This document shows positions 1-7,380 of a stretch of DNA of 17,401 nucleotides, one piece after another; the first letter of the stretch is position 1, and each line of letters starts with the position of its first letter. The translations under genes and the position numbers were made by a program. Below the pieces are notes generated by a model, which made no database searches, had not been told where the DNA came from, and saw only the letters and a list, made by a program, of their open reading frames with translations. The stretch is from JASFRI01 sp050115015 (GTDB lineage Bacteria; Acidobacteriota; Polarisedimenticolia; CBDVAL01): contig JASFRI010000043.1 of the NCBI GenBank assembly GCA_050115015.1, positions 1 to 17,401 of the forward strand, written 5' to 3'.

Positions 1-1
1 G

Positions 2-526
2 CTGGAGCCCGACACCGGGCGGATCGATCAGTACCCCGTACCGCCGGCCATCGGGCTGGGCGATCCGGTGGGGGTCGTGGGCCCGGGGCCCTGGGAGATC
101 CTGGAGGCGCCGGACGGGAGTATCGTTTTCGCGGAGTTCTTCGACAGCACGATCAGCCGGTTCCGGATGGACCGGATCGGGGATCCCGCCTGCCTGGCCC
201 TGGACACCGCCCTGCGCAACCCGTGCATCGACGAGTGGGTGATCCCCGACGCGGACCTCGAGGATGAACGGGTGCATTCCATCGCATTCGATCTCGAAGG
301 CAACCTCTGGTACACCATCGCCACGGATCTGGGAGGGCCCGGGACGACCGCCAGCCTGGGCTACCGGTCGGCGCGCTTCCGGGTCATGGTGAATCTGCCG
401 CCGCTCGCCCTCTTCGAGCATCCAGAGCCCGCATCCCCCAACGGCGTTGCCGTCGACCCGCGGACCGGGGACGTCTGGTTCTGCGACTTCTTCCGGATGC
501 GGATCGGCCGCCTCCGGAGGCAGTAG
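2..526 (+). CDS. Vgb/NHL-like beta-propeller protein, C-terminal part (partial)
   Basis: The reading frame is open at the left edge, so the real start lies outside the window; 174 residues are visible before a TAG stop. The sequence repeats the blade signature of streptogramin-lyase (Vgb)/NHL/SMP-30-like propellers: a PW-E-I-x-x-x-PDG-S-I-V-F-A-E blade near residue 32, VHSIAFDLEGNLWYT near residue 88, and PNGVAVDPRTGDVWFCDFF close to the end. The LEPDTGRIDQYPVP start also fits the strand that closes a Vgb blade. In this fold the strands form a six- or seven-bladed disc, often secreted, that binds or cleaves small ligands. The Vgb lyase catalytic residues cannot be judged from this fragment, so lyase activity is not claimed. 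It converges on the broken marC-like gene with a 70-base gap. Family assignment is fairly secure; function is unknown. Confidence 0.75.
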   Translation: MEPDTGRIDQYPVPPAIGLGDPVGVVGPGPWEILEAPDGSIVFAEFFDSTISRFRMDRIGDPACLALDTALRNPCIDEWVIPDADLEDERVHSIAFDLEGNLWYTIATDLGGPGTTASLGYRSARFRVMVNLPPLALFEHPEPASPNGVAVDPRTGDVWFCDFFRMRIGRLRRQ

Positions 527-571
527 CCCTCCGGGGAGGACTCCGAAAGCCGGGGCCGAGCTGCTCGTGCC

Positions 572-587
572 CGGCCATGCGTGGCCG
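572..587. terminator. Short hairpin between convergent genes
   Basis: CGGCCA-TGCG-TGGCCG forms a perfect 6-bp stem with a 4-base loop. It lies between the ends of the propeller gene and the marC-like remnant. There is no T-run, which is usual in very GC-rich genomes. Its position supports a terminator role on either strand, but the stem is short. Confidence 0.3.
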
Positions 588-596
588 CGCGACGGG

Positions 597-952
597 CTAG
601 CCAATCCCCATCTTGTGGAAATTCGCGACCGCTCCGCCGATTCCCTCGATGAGCATCTGCACCCCGATCACGGCCAGGATCAGGCCCATCAGGCGGGTCA
701 CGACCTGGACGCCCCCCATGATGCGAAACGCCGGCAGGGTGATGCCGAACAGAGGGAAGATCAGCTTGCCCGTTGCGGCGAATACAAGGACGATCGCGAA
801 GCTGATCAGCAGGCCCGGATGGCGACCTTGCGGCGGGTCGCCGCGTCGTCTCCCGCCGTGAGATCCAGGAACACGGGTGGGTTGGCGACGGGGTTCATGA
901 TGGCGAAGAACCCCATGAAGACCGTCAGCGCATGACCCATGATTCCATCCAT
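597..952 (-). pseudogene. MarC-family integral membrane protein, frameshifted and internally deleted
   Basis: The first 48 codons from ATG 952 encode a typical MarC/YhgN N-terminus: one membrane segment with FFAIMNPVANPPVFLDLTAG, then RRKVAIRAC and a stop. In the adjacent frame the protein continues at once with LISFAIVLVFAATGKLIFPLFGITLPAFRIMGG, so the loss of one base near 809-814 explains the break. After FRIMGG the sequence jumps directly to VQVVTRLMGLILAVIGVQM, which in MarC proteins belongs to the last membrane helix. About 90-100 residues (the central helices) are therefore missing without a frame change at that junction. A full-length family member has about 200 residues; even with the frame restored only about 118 remain. 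A good ribosome site (GAGGAG, 8 bases upstream) survives. MarC proteins are polytopic membrane proteins of unclear role. Family identity is strong; loss of function is inferred. Confidence 0.8.
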
Positions 953-1237
953 GACGGCGACTCCTCGTGCAGGCCTGGCCGCGAAGGGTGAGCGTGGGAC
1001 GGGGTCGGCCAGCCTGGAGCCTTCTCCATCCGCCGGCTTCAGGATATCCCACCGGGGCCGGCCGCGAGGATCTCGGCGGAACCCGGCCGCCCGCCTCTCC
1101 ACCGGAGAATGGGCGTCGGGTCCCGCGGCCCGGGATGGAGCCACCCTGGCCCGCTTTCCTTGGGCGGGTGATCGCGATACCGGCCACGGTGACCAGGGGG
1201 CGGAACCCGGGCGGAGCCCTCGCACTCGCGACCGGGG
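953..1237. other. Intergenic stretch between sulfotransferase and marC-like remnant
   Basis: These 285 bases separate two minus-strand genes. Apart from the ribosome site at 961-966 I see no coding pattern with recognisable homology and no convincing promoter. A weak stem (TCCCG-CGGCC-CGGGA) lies in the sequence downstream of the sulfotransferase stop, but it is too short to call a terminator. Confidence 0.4.
961..966 (-). promoter_or_regulatory. Ribosome binding site of the marC-like remnant
   Basis: On the minus strand GAGGAG stands 8 bases before ATG 952. This fixes the start of the remnant and suggests that its 5' end was functional until recently. Confidence 0.55.
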
Positions 1238-2248
1238 TCAGGGAGATGTGCCGGGCCGCTCTTCGGTCAGCTGGTTGCGCCGGGCCATCACCGCCGCCTC
1301 GTCCAGCAGCGACGGGCGCGCCCCCAGGGTCCGCAGGGCCTTCCTCCAGATCCGCTCGCCCCAGAAGGCCGCACGCCAGGCGGGCCTTCCGGCGCCGACG
1401 CCGCTGGGGGGATAGCCGTACTGCCCGAGCATCGGGCCCAGCAGGCGCTCCACGGTCCAGATCTGCCGCGGCGTGAGCTTCCGAACGTAGCGCCCGATGC
1501 GGGAGTCGGTGAGGGCCTGGTTCGTCAGCCCCTTCCACTCCTCCTCCACCTCCAGGAAGCCCTGGTCCTCCCGCTGGTCGTGGCGGAGCATGGCGGGATC
1601 GAACGCCTCCCCCAGGAAGGCGCACAGCCGCCGCAGCTCCCGCTCGGGCTCCAGGACGAGGTCCTCGTACCTCACCTCGCAGTAGCGCCCCGGTCCGAGC
1701 TCCCGTCCCAGGGCCTCGGCCCGCTTCAGGGCGTACTTGACGTAGCCAGCGCAGCGCAGCGCCGTGGCCCCCGCCGACCAGTACTGGCCCAGGTAGGAGG
1801 CGGCCACGTCCCGGGGGTCGCGATAGAGGTGGATGAACCGGGCCTTCGGGAAGAGCGCCGCGATCCGGTCGGCGACCATCACGTAGTTCGGCGTCTTGTC
1901 CCCGAGCCTGGGCTTCGTGCTCCCACGCCGCTCGGCCACGTGCCCGAGGACCCAGAGGTAGATTGCCGCGGCCCCCCGGACCTCGTCGCGCACCGCCGCC
2001 TCGAATGCCACGCGATCCAGCCCCATGTCCTGCCACCAGATGTCCCGGGCGCACATGGCGAGATACGGTTCCACCTCGGTGTCCTGCAGGGGGTCCGAGA
2101 AGCGAAGGGCAGGGTCCAGGCGACCGAAGTAGCGCAGCTCCGGCGGGATGTAGAGGTTCGGGTGGCAGGAGAGCATCGCCTGCAGGAGCGTCGACCCGCA
2201 CCGGCCGGTGCCGATGACGAAGAACAGGCTGTCGGGGTCGGCGCGCAT
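1238..2248 (-). CDS. PAPS-dependent sulfotransferase family protein
   Basis: This 336-residue protein has both hallmark motifs of the P-loop-like sulfotransferases. FFVIGTGRCGSTLL at residues 9-22 is the 5'-phosphosulfate loop. YRDPRDVAASY at 142-152 is the 3'-phosphate-binding segment. GDKTPNY at 116-122 matches the conserved region found between them in bacterial Sulfotransfer_1/3 proteins. Such enzymes move sulfate from PAPS to a hydroxyl or amine on a glycan, lipid or small molecule; the acceptor cannot be read from the sequence. There is no signal peptide, so it acts in the cytoplasm, where PAPS is made. ATG 2248 is chosen because the 5' loop begins 12 residues later, as is normal. A GAGGAG lies only 3 bases upstream and another AGGAG about 13 bases upstream. 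It is divergent from a glycosyltransferase gene, which suggests a shared glycan product. Confidence 0.88.
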   Translation of the reverse strand: MRADPDSLFFVIGTGRCGSTLLQAMLSCHPNLYIPPELRYFGRLDPALRFSDPLQDTEVEPYLAMCARDIWWQDMGLDRVAFEAAVRDEVRGAAAIYLWVLGHVAERRGSTKPRLGDKTPNYVMVADRIAALFPKARFIHLYRDPRDVAASYLGQYWSAGATALRCAGYVKYALKRAEALGRELGPGRYCEVRYEDLVLEPERELRRLCAFLGEAFDPAMLRHDQREDQGFLEVEEEWKGLTNQALTDSRIGRYVRKLTPRQIWTVERLLGPMLGQYGYPPSGVGAGRPAWRAAFWGERIWRKALRTLGARPSLLDEAAVMARRNQLTEERPGTSP

Positions 2249-2521
2249 GGGACTCCTCGGGCTCCTGTCGGCCGGCCTTCGGGCCGGAGGGCATGGTAGC
2301 GGCGGCATCCGTGCCGCGCAATGCTCTTCGACCGGGGCGGATCCCGACACGCCGGCGGCCACCGGAAGGCACGGATCGGCGGCGGACGATATACTCTCCG
2401 CACCCCCGGGCCGCGCTCTGGGTGAGAAGCCCCACCTCGCGGGCCGTCGCTGCCGGCGAAGCCGGGGACGACATACGTTACACTTCTCCTCTTCCGGATG
2501 GGCGGAGGCACGAACGGAATC
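2249..2521. promoter_or_regulatory. Divergent promoter region, sulfotransferase / glycosyltransferase
   Basis: These 273 bases lie between two divergent genes and must hold the start signals for both. TATACT at 2390-2395 and TACACT at 2479-2484 on the plus strand resemble -10 boxes, but neither has a recognisable -35 box at the right distance. A stable stem-loop is listed separately at 2272-2287. No RNA gene is recognised. Confidence 0.35.
2272..2287. other. UUCG-type stem-loop upstream of the sulfotransferase
   Basis: CCGGCC-TTCG-GGCCGG is a perfect 6-bp stem with a TTCG tetraloop closed by C-G, an unusually stable RNA loop on the plus strand. On the minus strand it falls 23 bases before the sulfotransferase start codon, next to its ribosome site. 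It may be a 5'-leader structure or the end of an upstream transcript; its function is unknown. Confidence 0.4.
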
Positions 2522-3358
2522 ATGGCGGAAACGAAGCCGGCGGCGACCGTCGGGATCCTGACCTGGAACTCCAAGGACCTGCTCCGGGGCTGCCTCGACT
2601 CCATCTACCGCAACTCGTGGCGGCATCCCTACGAGATCCTGGTGGTCGACAACGACTCCGCGGATGACACTGTGGCGATGGTGGAGGCCGACTATCCGCG
2701 GGTCCGGCTGATCCGCAACCCCGAGAACCGCGGGGTCGCGCCGGCCCGGAACCAGATCTTCCACGCCGCCGCGGCGCCCTACGTGATCTTCCTGGACGTG
2801 GACACGGAAGTGCACCCCGGCTCCCTGGACGGCCTGGTCGACGTGATGGAAGCACATCCCGACGCTGCCATCGCCGGCCCGAAGCTGGTCTACGAGGACG
2901 GCTCCCTGCAGCTCTCCTGCCGGCCGTTCCCAGGGCCCTTGAACATCGCCGTGGAGGGCACCTTCCTGCGCGACTGGTTCCCGCGCAGCCGCTTCGTGAC
3001 CGGGTACACGATGGAGGGCTGGGCGCACGACGAGCTGCGCGAGGTCGACTGGATGTACGGCGCCACCCTGATCGTCCGGCAACGCTGCGTGCCCAAGATG
3101 GGGGTGTTCGACGAGGGGTTCTTCTATCTCTACGAGGACATCGATCTCTGCTTCCAGGCGAAGAAGGAGGGGTTCCGGGTGCTGTACGATCCTCGCGTCA
3201 CGGTCACCCACTTCCTGCGCCGGGAGCGCAAGGGGCTGTTTCACGGGGCCATCAAGGTGCACGTGCGGAGCATCCTGCGCTACCTTCTCAAGGACTACTA
3301 CGGCATCGGCTTCCGGGGCGTGACGAACGGACGCGAGATGTTCGCATCGGCGAAATAG
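2522..3358 (+). CDS. Family 2 glycosyltransferase (rhamnosyltransferase-like)
   Basis: This 278-residue GT-A-fold inverting transferase starts with the nucleotide-sugar-binding strand TVGILTWNSKDLLRGCL (residues 9-25). EILVVDNDSADDT follows at 38-50, NPENRGVAPARNQ at 66-78, and the metal-binding DxD-type motif FLDVDTE at 90-96. The acceptor-side GVFDEGFFYLYEDIDLCF at 194-211 is typical of WbbL/RfbN-like rhamnosyltransferases and supplies the likely catalytic acid residues. Sugar and acceptor are unknown. No membrane helix is obvious, so it is probably cytoplasmic and acts on a lipid-linked or soluble acceptor. I prefer ATG 2522 to an in-frame ATG at 2498 because a GGAGG lies between them (13 bases before 2522) and 2498 has no ribosome site. 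The next gene follows after 10 bases, so the two are probably one operon. Confidence 0.88.
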   Translation: MAETKPAATVGILTWNSKDLLRGCLDSIYRNSWRHPYEILVVDNDSADDTVAMVEADYPRVRLIRNPENRGVAPARNQIFHAAAAPYVIFLDVDTEVHPGSLDGLVDVMEAHPDAAIAGPKLVYEDGSLQLSCRPFPGPLNIAVEGTFLRDWFPRSRFVTGYTMEGWAHDELREVDWMYGATLIVRQRCVPKMGVFDEGFFYLYEDIDLCFQAKKEGFRVLYDPRVTVTHFLRRERKGLFHGAIKVHVRSILRYLLKDYYGIGFRGVTNGREMFASAK

Positions 3359-3368
3359 AGGCGTATCG

Positions 3369-5033
3369 ATGGCATCGAAGCGGAAGGTCTACATCATCGG
3401 TCTGGACGGGGGCGATCCGGACCTGATCGCGAAGTGGGCGGCGGAGGGGAAGCTCCCCACCTTCGCCCGGCTGCTGGAAGAGGGCGCCTACGGGCCCCTG
3501 GAGTCCGCGCCGAACCAGCGCAGCGCCGCCGCCTGGACCACGTTCATGACGGGGAAGAACCCGGGCAAGCACGGGATCTACGAGTTCTACGAGTACTCCG
3601 CCGACCTCGAGAAGATCGAGTTCCTCAAGGGGGGCGACAAGGACGGCGCCTCCATGTGGGCACTGCTCAGCCAGGCCGGGCACAAGGTCGGCGTCATCAA
3701 CGTGCCGATGACCTACCCCGCCGAGCCGGTGAACGGCTTCCTGATCTGCGGCCTCGACGCGCCGGGGAGGAAGAGCAAGCGGTTCGCGCACCCGCCGGAA
3801 GTCCTGGAAGAGGTGGAGTCCCGCTTCGGCGAGTACATCCTGGAGCCGGGCCTCACCGGCCTCATCGTCGCCGGCAAGATCGACGAGGCGGTGGACACGC
3901 TGTTCCGGGAGATGGACCAGAAGGCGAACGTCTCGAAGTACCTGGCCCGGGAGAAGGACTGGGACCTGTTCGTGACCGTCTTCCGCAGCGTCGACGCGGT
4001 CCAGCACTGCTTCTGGAAGTACATGGACCCGGAGCACCCGTACCACGATCCCGAACAGGCGAGGAAGTACGGGGACACGATCCAGAAGGCCTACATGCGG
4101 GTGGACCGCGCCATCGGGGAGATCATGGACGAGCTGGACGAGGACACCACGTTCATGATCATGTCGGACCACGGCTTCGGCCGGAAGCACGCAGCCACGG
4201 CGCAGATCAACAACTGGCTGGAGTCGGAGGGGTTCCTGAAGTACAAGAGCGGCGGCAGCAGCGTCGTCCAGTCGTTGATGGGCAGCGCCTACAAGGCGGT
4301 GGCCGGCAGCACCGTCCGCAAGGCCAAGGAGACCCTCGCCCGGGCCTTCCCGGCGGTGCGCAACCTGGTGCAGTACCAGCTCTGCTTCTCGCAGATCGAC
4401 ATGGACGAGACCGTCGCCTACAGCGACACCCTCTACCCCAACATCTGGGTCAACAGGAAGCGTGGCGGCAGGACGATGTCCGATGCGGAGTACCGGAACG
4501 TGGTCCGCAGGCTGCGGGAGCGGCTGGCGGACTGCCGGGACTCCGAGAGCGGAGAGCCGGTCTTCAGCCACGTCATGGAGAAGGGCGAGATCTACTCCGG
4601 CCCCCACGTGGACAAGGCGCCGGACCTGCTGCTCCGCTGGCGGGAGGACATCCCCATCCACGGCCTCAAGGGCGCCGAGCGGCAGGGGCGGGAGGAGCCG
4701 TTCATCCCCGGCGAGAACCCGAAGGTGATCAGCGGCGACCACCACCTGAACGGCATCTTCTTCGCCCGGGGACCCCACATCAAGGCGGGGCTCCGGCTCG
4801 ACAACCCGCGGATCATGGACCTGGCTCCCACCGTCCTCCACCTCATGGGCCAACAGGTCCCGAAGGACATGGACGGCCGCGTCCTGGAGGAGCTGTTCGA
4901 GCCCTCCTTCGCCCCCGAGGTGAAGTTCACCGAGGGGGAGGCCGACGCCTCCCTCGGCGCCGACGAGGACTACACTGAGGAGGACGAGGCCGTCCTCAGA
5001 GAACGCCTGAAGGGCCTGGGGTACCTGGAGTAG
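3369..5033 (+). CDS. Alkaline-phosphatase-superfamily phosphohydrolase (COG3379 type)
   Basis: This 554-residue protein of the predicted phosphohydrolase/phosphomutase group is related to nucleotide pyrophosphatases/phosphodiesterases. The first metal site is in IIGLDGGDPDL (D13). The nucleophile region SAAAWTTFMTGKNPGKHGI (52-70) places Ser52 where relatives often carry Thr. SVDAVQH (D209, H213), MSDHGF (D267, H268) and GDHH (H459) supply the remaining zinc ligands. The C-terminus ends in RLKGLGYLE, a tail I recognise from sulfatase/phosphatase-like members in environmental bacteria. Expected chemistry is hydrolysis or transfer of a phosphate or phosphodiester using two metal ions. There is no N-terminal signal peptide, so it is probably cytoplasmic. 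An AGG lies 7 bases before the ATG. It sits between a glycosyltransferase and an alpha/beta hydrolase in an apparent operon. The substrate is not known. Confidence 0.88.
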   Translation: MASKRKVYIIGLDGGDPDLIAKWAAEGKLPTFARLLEEGAYGPLESAPNQRSAAAWTTFMTGKNPGKHGIYEFYEYSADLEKIEFLKGGDKDGASMWALLSQAGHKVGVINVPMTYPAEPVNGFLICGLDAPGRKSKRFAHPPEVLEEVESRFGEYILEPGLTGLIVAGKIDEAVDTLFREMDQKANVSKYLAREKDWDLFVTVFRSVDAVQHCFWKYMDPEHPYHDPEQARKYGDTIQKAYMRVDRAIGEIMDELDEDTTFMIMSDHGFGRKHAATAQINNWLESEGFLKYKSGGSSVVQSLMGSAYKAVAGSTVRKAKETLARAFPAVRNLVQYQLCFSQIDMDETVAYSDTLYPNIWVNRKRGGRTMSDAEYRNVVRRLRERLADCRDSESGEPVFSHVMEKGEIYSGPHVDKAPDLLLRWREDIPIHGLKGAERQGREEPFIPGENPKVISGDHHLNGIFFARGPHIKAGLRLDNPRIMDLAPTVLHLMGQQVPKDMDGRVLEELFEPSFAPEVKFTEGEADASLGADEDYTEEDEAVLRERLKGLGYLE

Positions 5034-5048
5034 CGCCGGCGCGCCCCC

Positions 5049-5843
5049 ATGTCCCGCGACGTCCTCATCGGCGGCCGCCACCTGCACGTCGACGTGCGGG
5101 GAACCGGACCCGCCGTCCTGTTCGTCCACGGCTTCCCTCTCTCCGGCGCGATGTGGGATCCGGCGGTCCTCGGCCTCGAGTCCGGCTATCGCTGCATCGT
5201 CCCCGACCTCCGCGGCTTCGGCCGGAGCGCGCCCACCCGCACGGCGTCGATGGCGGACCATGCGGCGGATCTCGAGGCCGCCCTCGACGCCCTCGAGGAG
5301 ACCGGCCCCGTCGTCGTGGTCGGGATGTCCATGGGCGGCTACGTGGCCTTCGAGCTCTGCCGGCGTGCCCCGGACCGGATCCGGGCGCTGGTGCTCGTCA
5401 GCACCCGGGCCCAGGCCGATGACCCGGAGGGCGTACGCTCCCGGCGGGAGACCGCGGCACGGGTCCGCCGATCGGGCAGCGGTGTCGTGGCGGAGGGGAT
5501 GGCCGGCAAGCTGTTCGGACCGGCGGCTCCGGAGGCCCTGCGGCAGCGCTGGCGGGAGCGGATGGCGGCCGCCGATCCGGAGGGGGTGATCGCGGCGCTG
5601 GAGGGGATGGCCATCCGGCGGGACGCGTTCGCCATGCTGGCGACCCTCGACGCGCCGGTGCTGATCCTGGTCGGCGCGCAGGACACGATCACGCCTGCGG
5701 AGGACGCCGAGCGGATGCAGCGCGCCGCTCCGGGGTCCGTGCTGGAGGTGATCCCCGACGCCGGCCACATGGCGGCCGTCGAGCAGCCGGTGCGCGTCCT
5801 GGAGGTGCTCCGGCCGTTCCTGGAGCGGGTGACGGCGGGCTGA
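5049..5843 (+). CDS. Alpha/beta-fold hydrolase
   Basis: This 264-residue hydrolase of the esterase/haloperoxidase-like group shows the complete catalytic set. The oxyanion segment is FVHGFPLSG (25-33), the nucleophile elbow GMSMGGY (92-98, Ser94), the acid GAQDTITP (Asp212) and the base DAGHMAAVEQP (His240). PDLRGFGRS at 52-60 is the usual strand-4 motif. The substrate is unknown; candidates are esters, lactones or small-molecule amides. There is no signal peptide. An in-frame stop lies 15 bases before ATG 5049 and no ribosome site is visible, so translation may depend on re-initiation after the upstream gene, whose stop is 15 bases away. It is the last gene of the operon and is followed by a long inverted repeat facing the convergent porin gene. 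Confidence 0.88.
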   Translation: MSRDVLIGGRHLHVDVRGTGPAVLFVHGFPLSGAMWDPAVLGLESGYRCIVPDLRGFGRSAPTRTASMADHAADLEAALDALEETGPVVVVGMSMGGYVAFELCRRAPDRIRALVLVSTRAQADDPEGVRSRRETAARVRRSGSGVVAEGMAGKLFGPAAPEALRQRWRERMAAADPEGVIAALEGMAIRRDAFAMLATLDAPVLILVGAQDTITPAEDAERMQRAAPGSVLEVIPDAGHMAAVEQPVRVLEVLRPFLERVTAG

Positions 5844-5868
5844 GCGGCGACGTCCGTCACCGGGATCG

Positions 5869-5946
5869 CCGACACGCCCGCACCGTTCTCGCCCGGGCGG
5901 CACCGGTCGCGGAGCCCGGCGCGGTGCGGGAGGCTCCCGGTGTCGG
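5869..5946. terminator. Two-part inverted repeat between convergent genes
   Basis: CCGACAC (5869-5875) pairs with GTGTCGG (5940-5946). Inside it, CCCGCACCG (5877-5885) pairs perfectly with CGGTGCGGG (5922-5930). Together they give 16 base pairs interrupted by one asymmetric internal loop, with a GC-rich apical region. It lies exactly between the 3' ends of the alpha/beta hydrolase and porin genes, so a bidirectional terminator is the simplest reading. There is no T-run. Confidence 0.45.
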
Positions 5947-5975
5947 GACGGACGCTTCCCGCCGGTGGCGCGGGG

Positions 5976-7076
5976 TCAGAAGCTGACGGTCAGGCGCAGT
6001 CCTCCGATGAGGCCGCGCGGGCCGGACCGGGATCTGAGATCCTCGGTCAGGTACTGGAGGTCCGCGGTGAGGTCCAGGTGGCGGTTCAGCGCCGCCAGGT
6101 AGTAGACCTCGGCGACGCGGGTGCTCCGGACCCCGGCATTGCCACCCGGCAGGAGGGCGAGGCCGATGCCGAGATGGTCGCCGGGACGGCCCCAGCGGTG
6201 TCCGCGAAGCTCGACCCCGCCGGAGTATAGGGCCGTGTAGTCGATGGCGGGCTCGTCGGACTGCCGTGTCAGCCGGAGAAACAGGCCGACGACCTCCCCG
6301 AGCTCCTGGTCCACGGAGACCAGAAGGGCCGCCCTGCGGACCTCCCGGGCGCTATCCGCGGCGGGGAAGTCGGGAGTCGTCGCGTCCACCAGCACGCGGT
6401 AGTGGCCCTCCCCGGCGCCGGTGGTGGCGCGAAAGGAGGCCTGCAGCCCGTAGAACCCGAAGGAGTCGTCATCCGGTCGGTTGACGTTCATGTACACGCC
6501 GGTGACCGATACGCGCTTCCCGGCCCAGGACAGCGCCAGTCCGGGCGAGTAGGACGGCAGGAAGGCGTTCGGGCCGTTGACGAGGGCCCCGTTGAGGAAC
6601 TGGCGGTACTCGTCGTTGGAGTACCGGTTCTGGTCGAGGTAGTCCGTGCTGTCGATGACGCCGACCGTCAGGGCGAGCGAGCGGTTCTCCCGGAACGTGG
6701 CCTCGTAGCGGTACCAGGCGTTCAGCAGGTATCTCCAGCTGCCCCCGTTGACGTGGGTCACGGAGTCGTGCAGGTCGGCTGCCCAGGGGGCCACGCTGAA
6801 GGGCGTCACGTCGTCGAGCCCGTCACCGACGGCGAGGCCGATCTTGAAGAACACCTCGTGTTTCGGGGCGGGGCGGATCGCTATGGTCGGCTGGAACGCC
6901 AACGCGCTCCGGCACCGATCCTCGTCCGGGTCCGAAGATCGCAGACGCTGACACTGACCCGTCAGCCCCGCCACCCCCGCGAAGGAGACCTTGCGGCTGC
7001 CGTCGGCGGCGGCGACGGGGTCGAGCGCGACGGCGAGCAGCGCGAGAGCGGCGCCGCAGAGGCGCAGGGTGACCAT
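5976..7076 (-). CDS. Outer-membrane porin (carbohydrate-selective OprB-like)
   Basis: This predicted 366-residue beta-barrel begins with a clear Sec signal peptide (leucine/alanine-rich, residues 2-24, probable cleavage after VAAA). The body alternates hydrophobic and polar residues in short strands separated by charged turns and ends in RLTVSF, the terminal Phe typical of barrels inserted by BamA. A central segment containing YRYEATF, GVIDSTDYLDQNRYSNDEY and FLPSYSPGLALSW resembles the OprB/carbohydrate-porin group, which passively admits sugars or other small solutes. ATG 7076 is chosen because the frame stays open upstream but the signal peptide starts here; the ribosome site is weak (GAGAG close to the start). 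It is divergent from the MFS transporter across about 300 bases, which hints at linked nutrient uptake. The barrel call is firm; the substrate class is tentative. Confidence 0.75.
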   Translation of the reverse strand: MVTLRLCGAALALLAVALDPVAAADGSRKVSFAGVAGLTGQCQRLRSSDPDEDRCRSALAFQPTIAIRPAPKHEVFFKIGLAVGDGLDDVTPFSVAPWAADLHDSVTHVNGGSWRYLLNAWYRYEATFRENRSLALTVGVIDSTDYLDQNRYSNDEYRQFLNGALVNGPNAFLPSYSPGLALSWAGKRVSVTGVYMNVNRPDDDSFGFYGLQASFRATTGAGEGHYRVLVDATTPDFPAADSAREVRRAALLVSVDQELGEVVGLFLRLTRQSDEPAIDYTALYSGGVELRGHRWGRPGDHLGIGLALLPGGNAGVRSTRVAEVYYLAALNRHLDLTADLQYLTEDLRSRSGPRGLIGGLRLTVSF

Positions 7077-7199
7077 CGCTCTCGATGCGGTAAGCCGTCT
7101 TTTGCGGCGAGCGAGAAGCGTCAGCCCGCCTTCCCCGCGTCTCGGCCGTGTGCCATGGGTGGTTCCTCCGTCCTGTCCCGTCCTGCCACGAGTGAAGGC

Positions 7200-7211
7200 G
7201 ACCGGACGGTC
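7200..7211. promoter_or_regulatory. Dyad GACCG-GA-CGGTC, possible repressor operator
   Basis: This is a perfect 5-bp inverted repeat with a 2-base centre. GACCGnnCGGTC resembles half-sites used by many TetR-family repressors. It lies 124 bases upstream of the porin start, in the divergent region. No regulator gene is present in the window, so the operator role is only a suggestion. Confidence 0.25.
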
Positions 7212-7365
7212 ATTCCAGCAGCCGGGGACCATCGCGTCAAGCCGCCCCGGAACCGCGACCCCTCGCGGCGGAGATCGCTTCGGTTGGGCTTCCCGCCGTT
7301 TCGGTGCCCTTCCCCCGGAGACCGGCGGGATCCCACCTCGCGCCCACCGCGTTCGGCCCTTTCGC

Positions 7366-7371
7366 TAGAAT
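7366..7371 (+). promoter_or_regulatory. Possible -10 box for the MFS transcript
   Basis: TAGAAT matches the sigma-70 -10 consensus at five of six positions. It would put transcription within a few bases of ATG 7381, giving an almost leaderless small ORF. No -35 box is seen at 16-18 bases. The same heptamer TAGAATG recurs upstream of the heme lipoprotein gene at 14984. Confidence 0.22.
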
Positions 7372-7380
7372 GGAGCCTTC

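Larger units (their letters stand above)
7077..7380. other. Divergent control region, porin / MFS transporter
   Basis: These 304 bases have no supported gene. They contain the GACCG-GA-CGGTC dyad (7200-7211), a perfect stem-loop CCGCGA-CCCC-TCGCGG (7253-7268) and a TAGAAT -10-like box (7366-7371). They should carry the promoters for both the porin and the transporter transcription units. No -35 box is convincing. Confidence 0.4.

Noticed and set aside
3434..4978. Plus-strand open frame overlapping the phosphohydrolase in another frame
   Set aside because: It consists of Arg/Gly/Pro-rich low-complexity sequence without motifs; the overlapping frame contains the complete catalytic set.
3288..5903. 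Long minus-strand open frame opposite the phosphohydrolase and alpha/beta hydrolase genes
   Set aside because: It is a codon-bias mirror of two well-identified plus-strand genes, with no motif of its own.
7077..7232. N-terminal extension of the porin frame
   Set aside because: The extension is Arg/Gly-rich and would place the signal peptide in the interior of the protein.
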